From NCBI GenBank assembly GCA_012295275.1, contig CM022675.1:3095536-3159535 (forward strand): a stretch of 64,000 bases of DNA. The letters are read 5' to 3'. This document shows, in pieces, positions 1 to 12,776 of the stretch (positions are counted from its first letter, which is position 1; each line of letters opens with the position of its first letter). The stretch is from Chrysomallon squamiferum (lineage: Eukaryota > Mollusca > Gastropoda > Neomphalida > Peltospiridae). Made by a program: the position numbers and the translations under genes. The notes beneath the pieces are model-generated. The model was given only the letters and a program-made list of their open reading frames with translations, made no database searches and had not been told where the DNA came from.

Positions 1-864
1 TTTTGTTTTCTTCTTTTGAAGTTGTTGTTTTGGAACTTGGAACTAACACATTTCAATTAGATAAAGTCAAATGTTTTAACAAGTTGTTAAGAAATATGAC
101 GTACATTTTCAGATCAGACCTTGATCTGAATATAACCAAAAACACATTTCTTAGATTATCTGTTACTTCATGGAAATATTGTAAATCATCACTCGAATAT
201 GCCATTTTATCATCAGAATTGTTTTTGTTATTACAAAATATAATTGTTTTATAAATAGTCAGGAAAATCCCGAGCAACAAACAAACCTATCTATCTGTAT
301 ATCTATGATCTGTATCTATATGTGTGTATGTATGTATTTTGTATCCACCGTCTGTCCATCCATCGATATTTATTTAAAAAAAAAATTAATACAGAATTAT
401 CCTTAGATTAAAAATACATTAATGAAAATTACTAAAAGAAACAACCAACAATTAAAAGTCTAATATCCTGTAGATAATGATAAAAATAAATCGGTGTGTT
501 AAGATTTCAAGTACTTGATGGTTAGTTATTCCGTGATAATTTCATTTTATTAGTGAATAAAATACTTCAGAAATATCTGTGTATAAATACATAAATAAAT
601 TAATTAATAATACTTACTACTAACACAAATGGCGGAGTGGACGTCACTACAGTTACTAATTGAAAATGAAGTTTTGCCATTTGCGAATTTTTCTAACAAC
701 AGGCATCCATTTTGTGTAATGTTTATATTTAGTGTCATATGTTCTGAAATAAAATTATTATTTAATTAAGCAGTTGAAAAGAATATTGGTTAAGTTGCTA
801 AAAATAAACAAATAAAAACAACCGAAGTTATTATAATAATAATAATTATTATTATTATTATTAT

Positions 865-914
<50 letters not shown>

Positions 915-1849
915 TAGATAATTATAATAACAGAAATAACAAATAAATAAATAACAAATAAATACGTAAATCAAATCAGAATGGATGAAATCAATGTAAA
1001 TTATAAAAGGAGAACATAAATAAAAATTCAGAACTGTTTTTAATTACTCACTGTAAAAACTGTCAAACCAAACTATTTCTCTGTCACGTTTTAGTCCAAT
1101 CCAGTACTGTACTCCACCCCATATTTTTTCTCTAATTAATTCAGCATTGTTACTGTTTAGTTTTGTTAATGAACAAGTTGAGTTAGATGAAAACCAGCTG
1201 TGAGTCTTGTCATGATGATAACACGAAGTATTGTTGTAATAAACGAGGGAACAAATAATGTCAAGGTAGCTTGGTGAAATAAAAATCAACAGTATATACA
1301 TGAAGTGTTTATCTTCGTATTTAAATTTGTGTTTATAATAAAACATGTTAATGACGATTAAAGACGTTCACACACATTCCGAGAAATCCGCAATAAGAAA
1401 AAAAATTAATAATAACAATAAAAATCCCAAAAACCCACAAAAGCAGCAACAACAAAACAACTTACAAAAACAATACTGAAACAGAAATATTCACTCACAG
1501 TCACAGATAAATCCTCTCTGTGTGTTACAGTTTTTTTCTGTTTTCACAAACATATTTACACTTTGTTCAATGTAGCCACAAACACCATCAACATCAAGTA
1601 ACCACGTAACATAACTGATTGTCAAATCTGTAAATAAACAGAAATAAAATAAAATAAGTAAACAAACAACAAAGTATGTAATAAACATAATAAATAAATG
1701 AAATGAAACTGAATAACAAAATATAACAAATTTAGTTTAAAACATTTTAGTTAAATGCACATCAAAACATATTTAAAAATCTGGAATTCCGAAATACTAT
1801 GGCAGCTGGATTGTCGTCAGATTTTAACGTGTCATTAAGCAAACCCAAA

Positions 1850-1912
<63 letters not shown>

Positions 1913-4808
1913 ACAAATAAACAAACAAATAAACAAATAAACAAACAAATAAATAAATAAATACCATCTATATTAGAGAAACAGACGAGTGCAAAAAAGA
2001 CTACAGTCGTAAACAAGATTTTACCTGTCTTATAAATACTCATTGTGTTTTCAGTCCCACAGTTTTCATCCGGGTTTCCATGACAACGCGTTTTATTTTG
2101 TCTTTGAACAGATCCATCTGAAACTTTATCCCAGCTTTTCGAGTTAAAACAATAACATTTCTCTCCCTGTAATACAAACATTTAAAATAATAAACATAAC
2201 ACGTATTAAAAATACATTTTTTTACCACTTTCACACCAACTTAATCTGTTTCTTTTCCAAACAGGGTACCACTGACAATGATATAACTGATTTCATGTCA
2301 AATAACCTTTGCTGCTAAACTGTAAGAACAGTTCTTTTAGTGAGTAAGAAATATTTTAATATTTATATATATATGCGTATGTAGGTGCATATATAAGTAT
2401 GTAAGTATGTGTGTATATATGAGTGTATATGTTCATGTTCGTATGTATTTACGTGTGTATATATGTATATGTATATTTTAGGTATGTCTGTAGGGTTAGA
2501 GTGTATATGTGTGGGTGTGAACTTAACAAAAATGTATTTAATGTTACTTACTAACCTGTAATCCCACATATTTTACACCTGCAGTAGTTTTGTTGTGTTC
2601 ACATTTATAATAACAACGGCTTGCCTGGTTGTCATATTTGATTTGATAAAACTGTACAGATTGTGATTCATTCACTTCTCCAACATAATTAAACAGAGGT
2701 GTGTTATCCGCTGTAGAACAAACTTGATTTGTTTCATACAACTGATTTTAAAAATATTATATATATATACATACACACATACATATAGATGTAGAATGTA
2801 GAATATGTTTTTAATATAACATTTAGTCTGAAAGACATATATGTACACACAGATACAGATGAATACGCACACATACACAGATCATTTCATTTCAGGTGGA
2901 GTTTCTTATTTTACTAGAGATTTTCAAAAAAAAATGTTGTGATAGCTCTCCAAGTATTCAAATGTTTTGATGGTTGATTTAGATTGGGCATTATCCCTCT
3001 CAGACTGTTGTTTCTTTAATTTTCTATGGCTGTTTGAAGAGAGGAGAACACAAAAACGTATTTTACAACATACACATAGCAATTATTAGTCAGTGGAACA
3101 AGAGACATAAATAATCAAATTCTTTCGTGAGTAATATAATTTTGTTCAGGACTCTCTCAGGAACAATATTAGCGATGTTATCTGTAAAAACGCAATTTTA
3201 CCCCTTCAAGTAAATTTATTCACAAAGAGATCAGTATTCAGAAGTTGTTGATTGTAAATTTTGTTAGAAATATTAGAACTGGTAACACCTCTGATCTGTG
3301 CTATCACTCAGTAACTACAGAAATTTAAATGGAGGGTGGTTTAAATACACGAGTTTTTCATTTGACACAAACAAATAATTAGTTCTTGAAATAAGATAGT
3401 ACATATCCTGTGTAGTTTTGCATGAGTTTCCCAGGACTGAAAAAAAAAGACATTTCCAGAAATGATGATCACGAAAGACGATTTTACAAATGCCGTTTTT
3501 GGATTCTAATAGTGACGGTCTTTATGATGTAAATCACTGGATCTCATTTCAGTGTCTAATCCTATGTTTTGTTGTTTGTATAGTCTAATAAATACATTTC
3601 TGTGCACCATAAACCATTCTAATGTGCATAAATGTCAGAAACAGAATTAAAATGGCAGCCATTATAAACTCGAAGCAAAACATTTGTCACTCTTAGTTAA
3701 AGAAAAAATAGCTGCCATAGGTAATCATTTTTCATGTTTCTTTTACAGATACCATCGCTAATCACTGATGGAAGAATTTTGTTATCCATGGTCTTTTGCT
3801 GCTCTGATTAATAACTGTTGTGTGTCTATAGCAAAAAAAAACATTCTGTAACCCCTCCCTTCAAACAAAGCAAATTAGTGATACCAGTATTACAACAGTC
3901 TTGCAATGATGTCTAAACTAAATCTACCATCAAACCTTCTGACTACTCGGGGTACTACGAAATCGATTTCTAGGCCTCTTTTAAAAATCAACTCCCGGAC
4001 TATTAGAGCCATACGTATATTATAGACTATACTGATACTGAACAAACAAAACAACAACAACAGTAATAACAACAACAGCAAAACAACAACAACAACCACA
4101 ATAATAATAATAATAAATAATAATCCAGACATATAATACTAGCATTGTAAAATAAACAAAATGTTTTTTTTTTTAAAAAACAGTACAAAAAACAAAAACA
4201 AATGTATATAAATAATAATATTTGTGCATATAAAATCAGTTGTCGTAAATACAATGTTAATGTCATAACTAGACGTTCCTCTTGTTATGGACTTGACTAG
4301 ATGCTATCTATGGGCTATTAACAGGAAACAAAACAAATAAATGTGTACATGTCTGATACAATTTTTTGCTGTTTTCATTATATAGCATATAACCATAATA
4401 AATTCACAGTAGTAACCAACATTAGCCAAAGATATCGATTATATACAATTCACAAATGAACTTGTTCGACATTACACAGAAATACAAATTTAATATAACT
4501 GAATATTCACAGTAGACATAAGCTTTTCGTCTGCTTATTTCTTAAAGTTTGATGATCGTAACTTCACAGTAAAACAAATTTATAATTTATTTCACCTGTC
4601 CACATCCAGGAACTGTACTGAACTTTAGCTCCAATCCAGTAAGATCCAGCTGTGACATCACTCAGTGATGTAATATCTGACGTACTGTACAATTGTTCTC
4701 CATGTTGATGACATGTATAAAACGCTGTATCCCATGTGACGTTATTTAATACACGCAGAGTAGCTGTAATTAAATATATTTACTTACTAAACAAACTGTA
4801 TAATTAAC

Positions 4809-4875
<67 letters not shown>

Positions 4876-5028
4876 TTCACAAAATTATAACTATAAAAAA
4901 AAGGAAAAAAAAAAATAAAAGCTTTTCACTTGTAATTAATATATTTTACCTGACACAGAAAACAGCTGACATAAAATCCAGCCGAAAACTGCAAGAAGCA
5001 GACGACTTGTACTCCATAGTTCAGCCAT
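1..5028 (-). CDS. Gene A: CTLD/WSC transmembrane receptor paralogue, 3' end off window
   Basis: Predicted exons, in coding order: 5028-4950 (signal peptide, MAELWSTSRLLLAVFG...), 4763-4596 (CTLD1 N-half with WDTAFYTC and SYWIGA), 2710-2556 and 2166-2025 (WSC-like domain with CYYKC, EKCYC and ENCG), 1627-1495 (CTLD1 C-half with CGYI and GFICDC), 1269-1052 (CTLD2 N-half with SCYHH and YWIGLKRD), 743-618 (CTLD2 C-half ending HSAICVS), and the start of a stalk exon 42-1. GT-AG junctions and phases agree throughout if a shifted donor and acceptor are used between the exons at 1627-1495 and 1269-1052. The start is the ATG whose context and signal peptide recur in all paralogues. The transmembrane and tail exons lie left of the window. 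The role is inferred: a cell-surface recognition receptor. Its CTLD2 is the 'IVW.DS' type shared with B and D, distinct from the 'ELVRSD' type of C and F. Confidence 0.75.
4811..4872. repeat. (CT)n microsatellite in intron 1 of gene A
   Basis: About 60 bases of pure CT lie between the signal-peptide exon and the CTLD1-N exon. Genes C (23081-23160, GA on the plus strand) and F (61861-61954) carry the same dinucleotide at the same intron position. B lacks it. It is therefore ancestral to A, C and F or was exchanged among them. Confidence 0.95.
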
Positions 5029-5149
5029 GACACCCTGTTAACTGTACAAGGAAGTAAAACATCATCTATGATTAACAACACAGGTTATCCAGGGGAAAAC
5101 AATGGCAAAATGATATAAACACTTCAAAAACTCTAGTAATACACAAAAA

Positions 5150-5157
5150 TATTTATA
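5150..5157 (-). promoter_or_regulatory. TATA-like element upstream of gene A
   Basis: On the minus strand CGTATAAATA lies about 123 bases before the ATG. The same sequence is at the same distance upstream of C and F. It is a core-promoter candidate based on position and conservation alone, with no transcription data. Confidence 0.45.
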
Positions 5158-5858
5158 CGTAAATGATTAATAATAAAATGTTATAATACCGAAGTAGCTA
5201 GTACTCGTTTGAACAATTACTTTAGACTTTGTACATTAACAAATCATCATGTGAGACAGAGTGTGTGCTATGCTAGACAGATAATAGCTTAGATAAACTT
5301 CAAATAAACAGCTAAATGTAGATTATCTATCAGTTTGTTTTGTGTTTGTGTTTTTATGATGACGGCAGTGATGATCACTGTAATTACGATAATTCAGTTA
5401 GTATTATGAAGATGACGATGATGATGTTGCGATGAAAAAATTAATGATTTTGACAATGAGAATTGTGCAATGGCTGGCTGAAAATATTTAAATATTTAAC
5501 AAATGTTAAACACACACACACAGATATATATATATATATATATATACACACAGACAAGCACATATATACACTACATACATTTATACTGAACAAAATAAGA
5601 AACTTACGCTAACTTTGCTTGAACATAACACGATGAAACCAAACCGGGGAAATAATTGTTATATATGTCTTTAAAGAATGTTCAGTTATACATTGTCTGG
5701 TACAAACATCATGCCATAGATTAAAAAAAAAAAAATGGGAGAAATTTTAACCAAGTCTGGTAGGGGTTAAAGAAACACACACACACTTAATAACAGGTAT
5801 TACCACCTCTTGAACTGACCACTGCAGTACATCATAAGGCGCATACAATTGACTAGAG

Positions 5859-7930
5859 CAGTGTTTCTCAACCTTTTTTTACTCTCGACATATCTACGAG
5901 CGCATGAAACTGTCGCGACACAGTAATAATTTTAAATATTATATGATGAAATTGTAAAATAAATTAAAAAATACGTATATAGACTTGTCTGAAACAGTTT
6001 ATTATGTTAGTATCCTAGAATTGCCACTTACCTAGTGTGAAACTTGTTCCTGGTTTTGTCTTATGACTTCTTGAATATTTGGTCGTATGTGCGATAAGCA
6101 AACTCTCATTTCTTCTTCAGTGCAACGTAGTCTTTCTCTCTTCTTGTTTTTTATATTATTTAAGGTTGAAAAGCCCAATTCACACAAATAAGGAGTAGAG
6201 AATTGTAAAAGAACTAACAGGGCTTTTTCAGCTAATGCGGGAAATTCCTTTTGTATTGAAATCCAAAATGTGTCGATATCTACCTCAGAATGCTTTATTT
6301 TAAGACTGCTGTCACTTGAAATGGTAGCCAATTCTTCTTCTTCGCATAATTTAAACCCAATATTAGAAGGAACATTTACAAAAGGATTACGAACCCAGTC
6401 GTACTTTTCAGTGTTCAGCGACGGAAAGTAGTGGTCGATGTCTTCTTCGAGCGCTGTCAGATGCTCAACCACGATAGGGATCATTTCTTTAGTGCAGTTA
6501 GTACGCATTGTAGGAAACATATCAAACTCACCCAACTTTGCTCTGTTTTTCCAAATAACAATTTCTTTTTAAGGGCAACCAACTTATCTGTCGAAGTTAG
6601 AATATTTTCGTTTCGACCTTGCATACTACTGTTCACAATATTAAGTTGACCAAATATTTCCGTCAAATATTCCATTTTGGCCATCCAAAATTCACATCGA
6701 GGATATTTACCAAATCTTTCGTGCTTTTCTTTATAAAAAAATACTATTAATTCCTTCTGTAATTCATGAACGCGAGTTAACACTTTACCTTTTGACAGCC
6801 ATCGAACGTCGGTATGCATGAGTAAGCGAACATGTTGAGAATCCATTGATTTGCATAGTTCTTCGAATAATCTCGACTTTATTGGCCTGCTTTTAATGTA
6901 ATTGACAATTTCAACTACTTGATGTAACACTTGCTTCAAATCTTCTTGTGATACTTTTGAAACTAAAACTTCTCTATGTAAAAAGCAATGAGTACGAACA
7001 AGATTTGGATTTTCTTTCCGTGCTAGTGATGCAAAACCTTTAATGCAGCCTACCATACATGGTGCACCATCAGTACAAATACCAACACAAAACTTCCACG
7101 TCAAATTCATTTTTTTAAGATAGCCGGTTATCATATCAAAAATATCTTGACCTCTAGTAGTTGTTGGCATTTCTTTACAACACAAAAATTGACTGATTAT
7201 TTCATCATCATTAATGAAACGAACAAATACAAGCAATTGAGCACTGTTACTGATATCGGTCGATTCATCAACTATTAAAGCAAATTTAGATCCTTCAAGT
7301 TTTTTCTGAACATTAGTTTCAATGTTTTCAGATAAATCTACAATTCTCCTGTGTATTGTATCATTTGAAAGCGGAATTTTACTAATTTCTTTTTCAGCTG
7401 TTTCACCTAACATGGATTTCACCATCTTTTTACAAGCGGGAAGGATAACTGACTCAGCAAGAGTGTGGGATTTGGATTTCATTGCTATTATTTCAGCTAC
7501 CTCAATTGAAGCGAGTTGAGCCCGTTCAGACATGGTCATTGTTTTCTGAAAAACATTGCGTTGCTTTGATTGCTGTTGTAACAGTCTTTGAAAATAATTC
7601 AGATCTTTATCTTGTAGGTAGGAATGTTTAGTCGTGAAATGTCTTTGTAATTTATTTGGTATCATGGATTCATTGGCCATTTTTTCACCACAAACTATAC
7701 ATAATGGACATGGTTGAGCAACATCTCCTGACCAAGGAAATCCAAACTTCAAATAATCATCACAATACCGTCTATTATGGTGAACTTTTGCCTTTTTTTG
7801 TGCTGGATTTTGTGGGCTTCATTGTATGTTCTGTTTCAACCTCACACCCGTCACTAACATCCTTCCTTTTAACAAATTTATCCATTGTGAAGGGGTATTC
7901 ATCAGCAATTAACACGCGCGTACTCTAACC
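5859..7930 (-). mobile_element. hAT-type DNA transposon copy (ZBED5/SCAND3-like), degraded
   Basis: CAGTGTTTCTCAACC at 5859-5873 is the classic hAT/Charlie-like terminal inverted repeat. Next to it is a hAT transposase-like reading frame on the minus strand. I see no matching inverted repeat or 8-bp duplication on the other side between 7885 and 8340, so the right end is approximate and probably truncated. Confidence 0.7.
6032..7885 (-). pseudogene. ZBED5/SCAND3-like hAT transposase, frameshifted
   Basis: The start is MDKFVKRKDVSDGCEVE at 7885. A BED-type zinc finger follows (CIVCGEKMANES...HFTTKH). The central part has the hAT catalytic-region signature LIVDESTDIS and the later ICTDGAPCMVG. 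A hAT C-terminal dimerisation region ends the frame near 6032 (FPALAEKALLVLLQF). The frame breaks twice: near 7795, just after the lysine-rich stretch, and near 6540-6560, where 'KKLLFGK' runs out of frame and 'GEFDMFPTMRTNC' resumes in another. A host-domesticated copy would be expected to stay open, so this is most likely an inactive transposon relic. It lies between genes A and B and is unrelated to them in function. Confidence 0.8.
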
Positions 7931-8029
7931 AACAACAGTAAACAACAGGCAGCGTTAAACTAGTTATGATTAGTCACAAGCTAATTTAGTTTAAATTCAT
8001 CTGTAATTTAGAGGTCAAAATTTAGATTG

Positions 8030-8230
8030 TTTGGGCAACTGAAAAACAATCGGTGGTTGAATGTGTGCATATTCCGAGTATTGTTGAGAATCCTGGAGTC
8101 CTGAAATGTTCCAGTCCTGAATGAGCGTTTGACAAAGTTCGTTGATGTTGGGGGTGGGTTGGGACGACGCCTCAATCGTCTGTCCAGACTTTCCCAGACA
8201 AGAGACATGTGGCGATGTGACAGTCATGAA
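8030..8230 (-). pseudogene. Tc1/mariner transposase 3' fragment
   Basis: The minus strand reads LVWESLDRRLRRRPNPPP and then, in another frame, NINELCQTLIQDWN. This matches the C-terminal end of Tc1-like transposases, where the catalytic-triad glutamate is followed by LW..LDRR and a proline-rich linker. One frameshift separates the two pieces. No inverted repeats are seen. It is a short relic, different in sequence from the fuller copy at 34133-35595. Confidence 0.6.
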
Positions 8231-8339
8231 TGTAGTGAGTGTTTTGACAATGTGCCCAGTTAAAACGCATCCGACGTAAGGACGTGTCCTTGTAAAGCGT
8301 CCATGTAACTCAACAAATGATAACACAGCTCAAGGCTAA

Positions 8340-10300
8340 TACTACCTACATAACTTCATTACACAATGAATTCTTAAACACAACAAATACTGTATGTACA
8401 GATCGGAAATGTCTTCTTTTTTTTCTTCAGCATATATACATAAATTCATACACAAATGCACACATACACATACGATAGATTTTCAAGGGCAGATAATCGA
8501 AATTGAACTATTAAACAAAATGATGTAGAAACGGTTACAGTCTTGTGTGTTTACTGCTATTTGGTTGGACCACTAAAACAACAATACATATGGTTTAATA
8601 GTACTACTGATATGTGTGTCTTTATTGCAGTTATTATACTGAAGAGTTCCAGATGAGATGGAAACCAATTACTGTTGTGTTTAAACAATTAAATGTCTCC
8701 ACCTAAAACTGGACATAATATTACAATGCATCCATTTCATTTCAGATCAAGAATGAATGAAACCAATTAATTTTAGTAAAATTATAATTTGTAATGTTAA
8801 ACAGAAATAATTAATTACCCATTACAATAATATCAGTAAAATAAATAAAAAATAATAATCAAATCTAAGAATAACCATATATGTGTATGTATATTTCATT
8901 TATATAAAACTATCTTTTTTATAGTCAAAATTCAGTTTTAGAATAAAGATGTATCAAAGTGATAACTAAATGTATGTATGTGTTTGTTGAAAATTTTTAA
9001 ATATTAAATTTCCAGTTTATCATCAGATATATAATAATTAAAAAGAGATTACCTCACTTAGGTCACAATTAACATAGCAAAATACAGTAATCAGTTTATG
9101 TTTTTAAATGTGTTTAAGAATTGAGTTACTGAATGAAAATAATTCACAGCTGAATTTTAATAAATAGGCACTTTAGTCTTCAAAATTATAAATAACATCC
9201 TCATTTCATGATACACTGATACATGTATAAAATAACTTATAGATTTTTATAATCCTGTCGCTCGACACAAAGGAGATGAGCAAAGAAAAACAAAGTTTGT
9301 TGTCTTTCAAAATGTCTTGTACTTAACACATTTCATTAACTGACAAAATGTTAGTTCAGACATTCTTTTCTCTTTAGAGGGTCTCATTGTACTGAACTCA
9401 GATGTCAACAGATTTTATAGTTGCATCTTACATCAGCTCAAGTGTTGTATCTTCTACATCTTATGATAAGGACTTTTAGGAAGAGAAATTTTCCTCCAAC
9501 TGCAAGAAAGTAGATGATTCCTGGTTGTTCTCTCAGTCATGATGTTTTCATTACATTCTAATTGAAAAAAACTATCATGTAATATATATTGAGAATATGT
9601 TTTCTTATTTCTTGAAAAAGATAATTATTAAAGCTAAATATCTTATTATTTTTGAATTTTGGAGATACTAACAATTCCATGTTAAGAGTAAAGATATTTC
9701 ACCGCTTTAAATAATGACGTTTTAAAAATTAATATTTGCTATTCTGTAACAAGTGTCTGGCCAATTGAAACCCATCTTTCCTGAGGAAATGTTCATAAAA
9801 TAATTACTATAATAATGATATTTAAAAAACAGAAATTGGGATATTTAGTCGTAAAATCTCCATAATACTAAGATTTTACAAATATTAAACAGACGATATT
9901 TCTACTCTTGTTAGAAATAGTGTTAATAAATGATAGTGTTTTATTTGAATTTATTTTCCTTCCAATATTTAAAAAAAGATGAAAAAAAATGGAGAAAAAA
10001 AAGGTTTTTTTTAATAGAATTTGATTTGTTTTCATTATTGTTGAAGCTCATATTTTTACATTCACAAATAAAACATTTCTGAGTTGTTCTGTAGGCAGGT
10101 TTTTTACTAGACATTGATGATATTACTTTGTCACTGGACTAATCCACTTACACAGTTGTTCTTCCTGTGTCTGTGACAGCTGTAAATATTTAACTGTGTT
10201 CTTTATTCAAATTCAAATGCTGAAACATTTTAACAATGAAAATGAATAATATAGCAAATTATAATAATAATTATTATTATTGTTGTTATTACTGTTGTTA
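8340..10300. other. Intergenic AT-rich stretch without recognisable gene
   Basis: I see no convincing exon, RNA gene or transposon. Reading frames are short and low in complexity. The stretch lies beyond the 3' flank of gene B. Confidence 0.6.
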
Positions 10301-10561
10301 TTATTATTCTTTCTTAATTTTTATTATTTTTCTTCTACTGCTTCACAATATTTTGTGATAATTTTAAAATTTTAAATATATATTATGCACAATTTATTCT
10401 GCTTGGAAGGGCAGCTAACTCTTCTGATGTTTTTTGTTTATTTTAATCTTTCTTTGTAAGTGTTGTGTAAAGAGTTCACTCAGGGAATTGTTAATATTGT
10501 TTTTGTCTGATTTTCATTTCGTTTTGTTCTAAGTATGTTGTCAGCAGAATTTCATTGCTAT

Positions 10562-10820
10562 ACATGTATTAACGTAACCAATTTTTGGTAACCAAATATT
10601 TTAATACCTCCAAATATTTTATTTATTTCTACAATCATCATATGAAAAGTGTTAAAATGGTGTATTAACGTAACCAAGGATTTTATTTATTTCTGCATCA
10701 ATAATTTTGTAAGTACTGAAATGGTGTATAAACATAGCCAATAGTTTTAACCAAATATTCTTAATGTCAGCAAATATTCCATATATTTCTTCAGTCATAA
10801 TATATAATAAATTATGTTAT
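10562..10820. repeat. Imperfect tandem repeat, about three units
   Basis: Three diverged copies begin with TATTAACGTAACCAA-like or TATAAACATAGCCAA sequence and run through an ATTTATTTCT-like middle. Unit length varies from about 60 to 95 bases. Single related copies are at 35930-36000 and 52135-52215, so the triplication is private to the B flank. Confidence 0.6.
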
Positions 10821-10969
10821 GCAATGTTCGCAAGTTTAGTATGAAATAAGCTTGTGTTTCTTAGAAAGTTTGATGTTAAATATATCATGGTAAGCAATTT
10901 TAGCAACATTAATATTCAAAGGATTGTTATTAAAAAAAATATAAAACAAAATATTTCTTGAAAAAAGAT

Positions 10970-10975
10970 TTTATT
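10970..10975 (-). terminator. Candidate polyadenylation signal of gene B
   Basis: AATAAA on the minus strand lies 765 bases after the stop codon. The surrounding sequence is conserved after D and F. It is the best candidate by conservation, though other AT-rich hexamers exist. Confidence 0.35.
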
Positions 10976-11739
10976 CGTAATGTAAGAATATGTAATCATT
11001 TTATTAAAGTAACAGTATAAAAAGAAGGGCTTAGAGTCAGTTTGGTCTAAAACACAGAACTGAATTGTTGAGATGGTTGATATTGAAGTTATCAAAGTGT
11101 ATAAAGTTAAAATAATACAAAATTATTAATCGATTGAGTTAAAAGTGATTGTCAAAATTTAGAAACTTTACACAGTTCTGACAGTGATGTATTTTATCAG
11201 AATCTATCATTATATAATTTTTTCTATTGTTTTTATTTTCAAAAGATAATGTTTGGTATCAGACTGCTGTGATTCATTATCTTTCATTAATTTTATTAAT
11301 TTTCTATTTAATAATATTGTGATTCTGTTATAAAATGGATGTAAATTCATAACAGAAATTATATACAAAGCAGTCAGAGACATATTGGCTATGTTTTATA
11401 TTTTCAAATGATTGTGTTTACTTGGCTGATGTGTATATGAGAATTGTGAGTGTAAATTTGATATAAACAACAATGATTTTATGCCAGTTATATACATAAA
11501 GTCTACCTATATGCAGGATAAAAAATAGCCAGTAGCCTGTCTTGTCTATGAGAGGGTAAATATCTTGTTAATAACAAAAAGAGTAGTCCATGTTCTGATA
11601 ACATCAGTTTTCCTCTTCTTTTTTCTATGATCCTTCACCACTTGTATGTCACCATGTAATCATATTTTACAAATTATACAACATTTGTTCTCCCTTTGAA
11701 ATCAAGAAATCAAAAAAGAACACTGAATTATTAACATAA

Positions 11740-12295
11740 TCAACCTCTCACAGAATGAAGGTGGTTATAATCATCACTGGTGCAGTCAGCATTTTTCAGA
11801 TCCATGTCAGCGATGTTGTAGTCGTCTTCAGTCACAGCAGCTATGTGGTTGTATGTCTCATCATGAGCAGATGTCGTCTTTGGTGTTGTTGTATCGTAAT
11901 CACCTTCCATGACGCCACCGATGTGGTTGTATTTTTTGTCATGAGTAGACATGGACTTTGGTTTTGAGTCAGCTGTATCATAATCACCTTCAACGTTGCT
12001 GTCAGAGTGGTTGTAGTCGACATTCTTGTTTATATGACTGTCATTTACATCAGTTGCCAGTTCATAGTCACTGGAGTTTGTTTGAACATTCGCTGCATTC
12101 ACTTCAGTTGCCAGTTCGTAGTCACTGGAGTTAGGCTTGGTTGCCATGGTAACATTTGTTAGAGTTTCAAACTCGTAATGTGAATCAGTTCCTGGTTTGA
12201 TCTCATCGTAATCTGACAAGTTTTGCTGATTCACAGATCTGATTTGTCGAGTATTGCTGCTTTCTGGTTTAGTCTTGAAACAAAATTTATGTGAT
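11740..12295 (-). CDS. Gene B cytoplasmic tail exon
   Basis: The exon enters in phase 2 and encodes 185 residues to the stop. It has 11 tyrosines in recurring contexts: SDYDEI (fits the ITIM consensus S-x-Y-x-x-I), two DYELA copies, two GDYDT, KYNHI, TYNHI and a terminal DDYNHL. The segment SSDYELAT(E/D)VN is tandemly repeated. The N-terminal start is RSHKFC, just after the membrane. The YxxI/L spacing suggests SH2-protein docking once phosphorylated; this is inference. Open frames upstream of 12295 are AT-rich intron, not coding. Confidence 0.85.
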
Positions 12296-12728
12296 CTGAA
12301 AAAAATAAAAAATAAAAATAAACAAACAAACCAAAAATAATAAACAAAAAATAAATAAATAAAAAAGCAAATAAATAAATAAACAAATAAACAAGTAAAA
12401 ATGTAATAAATAAAAAAATAAATAAGCAAATAAAACAAACTAAAGAAATAAACAAAAACAAACAAATAAATCAATAAATGGAACAAACAAATAAACAAAA
12501 TGTATTTCATGTCAAAACAGTTAAAGTTGAATTACAAAGAAGAAAAAGAAAAAAGAAGAAAAAAGCAATCTTAATAAGCTTGAAAAGTACAAATCAAAAT
12601 TATTTTTATGTTTACCTTCTCATCCAAACAGTCACAACAACAGCTCCAGCTACAAGTAGAATTAGAGTAACAGAAACACCCACAGCAACACCTACATAAA
12701 TAAATAAATAAATAGTAGTAATAATTAT

Positions 12729-12776
<48 letters not shown>

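Larger units (their letters stand above)
10300..11739 (-). other. 3' flank of gene B, shared with D and F
   Basis: Recognisable copies of this stretch occur downstream of D (about 35690-36921) and F (about 51900-52920, then interrupted). Shared landmarks are GGAAGGGCAGCTAACTC (B and D), the TTTTATTCG block, and the block around TTCTGACAGTGATG. It is probably 3' untranslated or flanking DNA that was duplicated together with the gene. Confidence 0.65.

Noticed and set aside
3-280. Short frames on both strands at the left edge
   Set aside because: No motif or paralogue supports them. Only bases 1-42 on the minus strand match a stalk exon start.
1762-2024. Extension of the gene A WSC frame into a FIYLFIYL repeat
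   Set aside because: The (AAAT)n tract in the intron after the donor at 2024 is open by composition.
6431-7928. Plus-strand frames over the hAT element
   Set aside because: They are antisense shadows of the transposase frame.
12231-12510. Hydrophobic N-terminal extension of the gene B tail frame
   Set aside because: It is AAAT-rich intron read through. The splice acceptor at 12296 and paralogy place the exon start at 12295.
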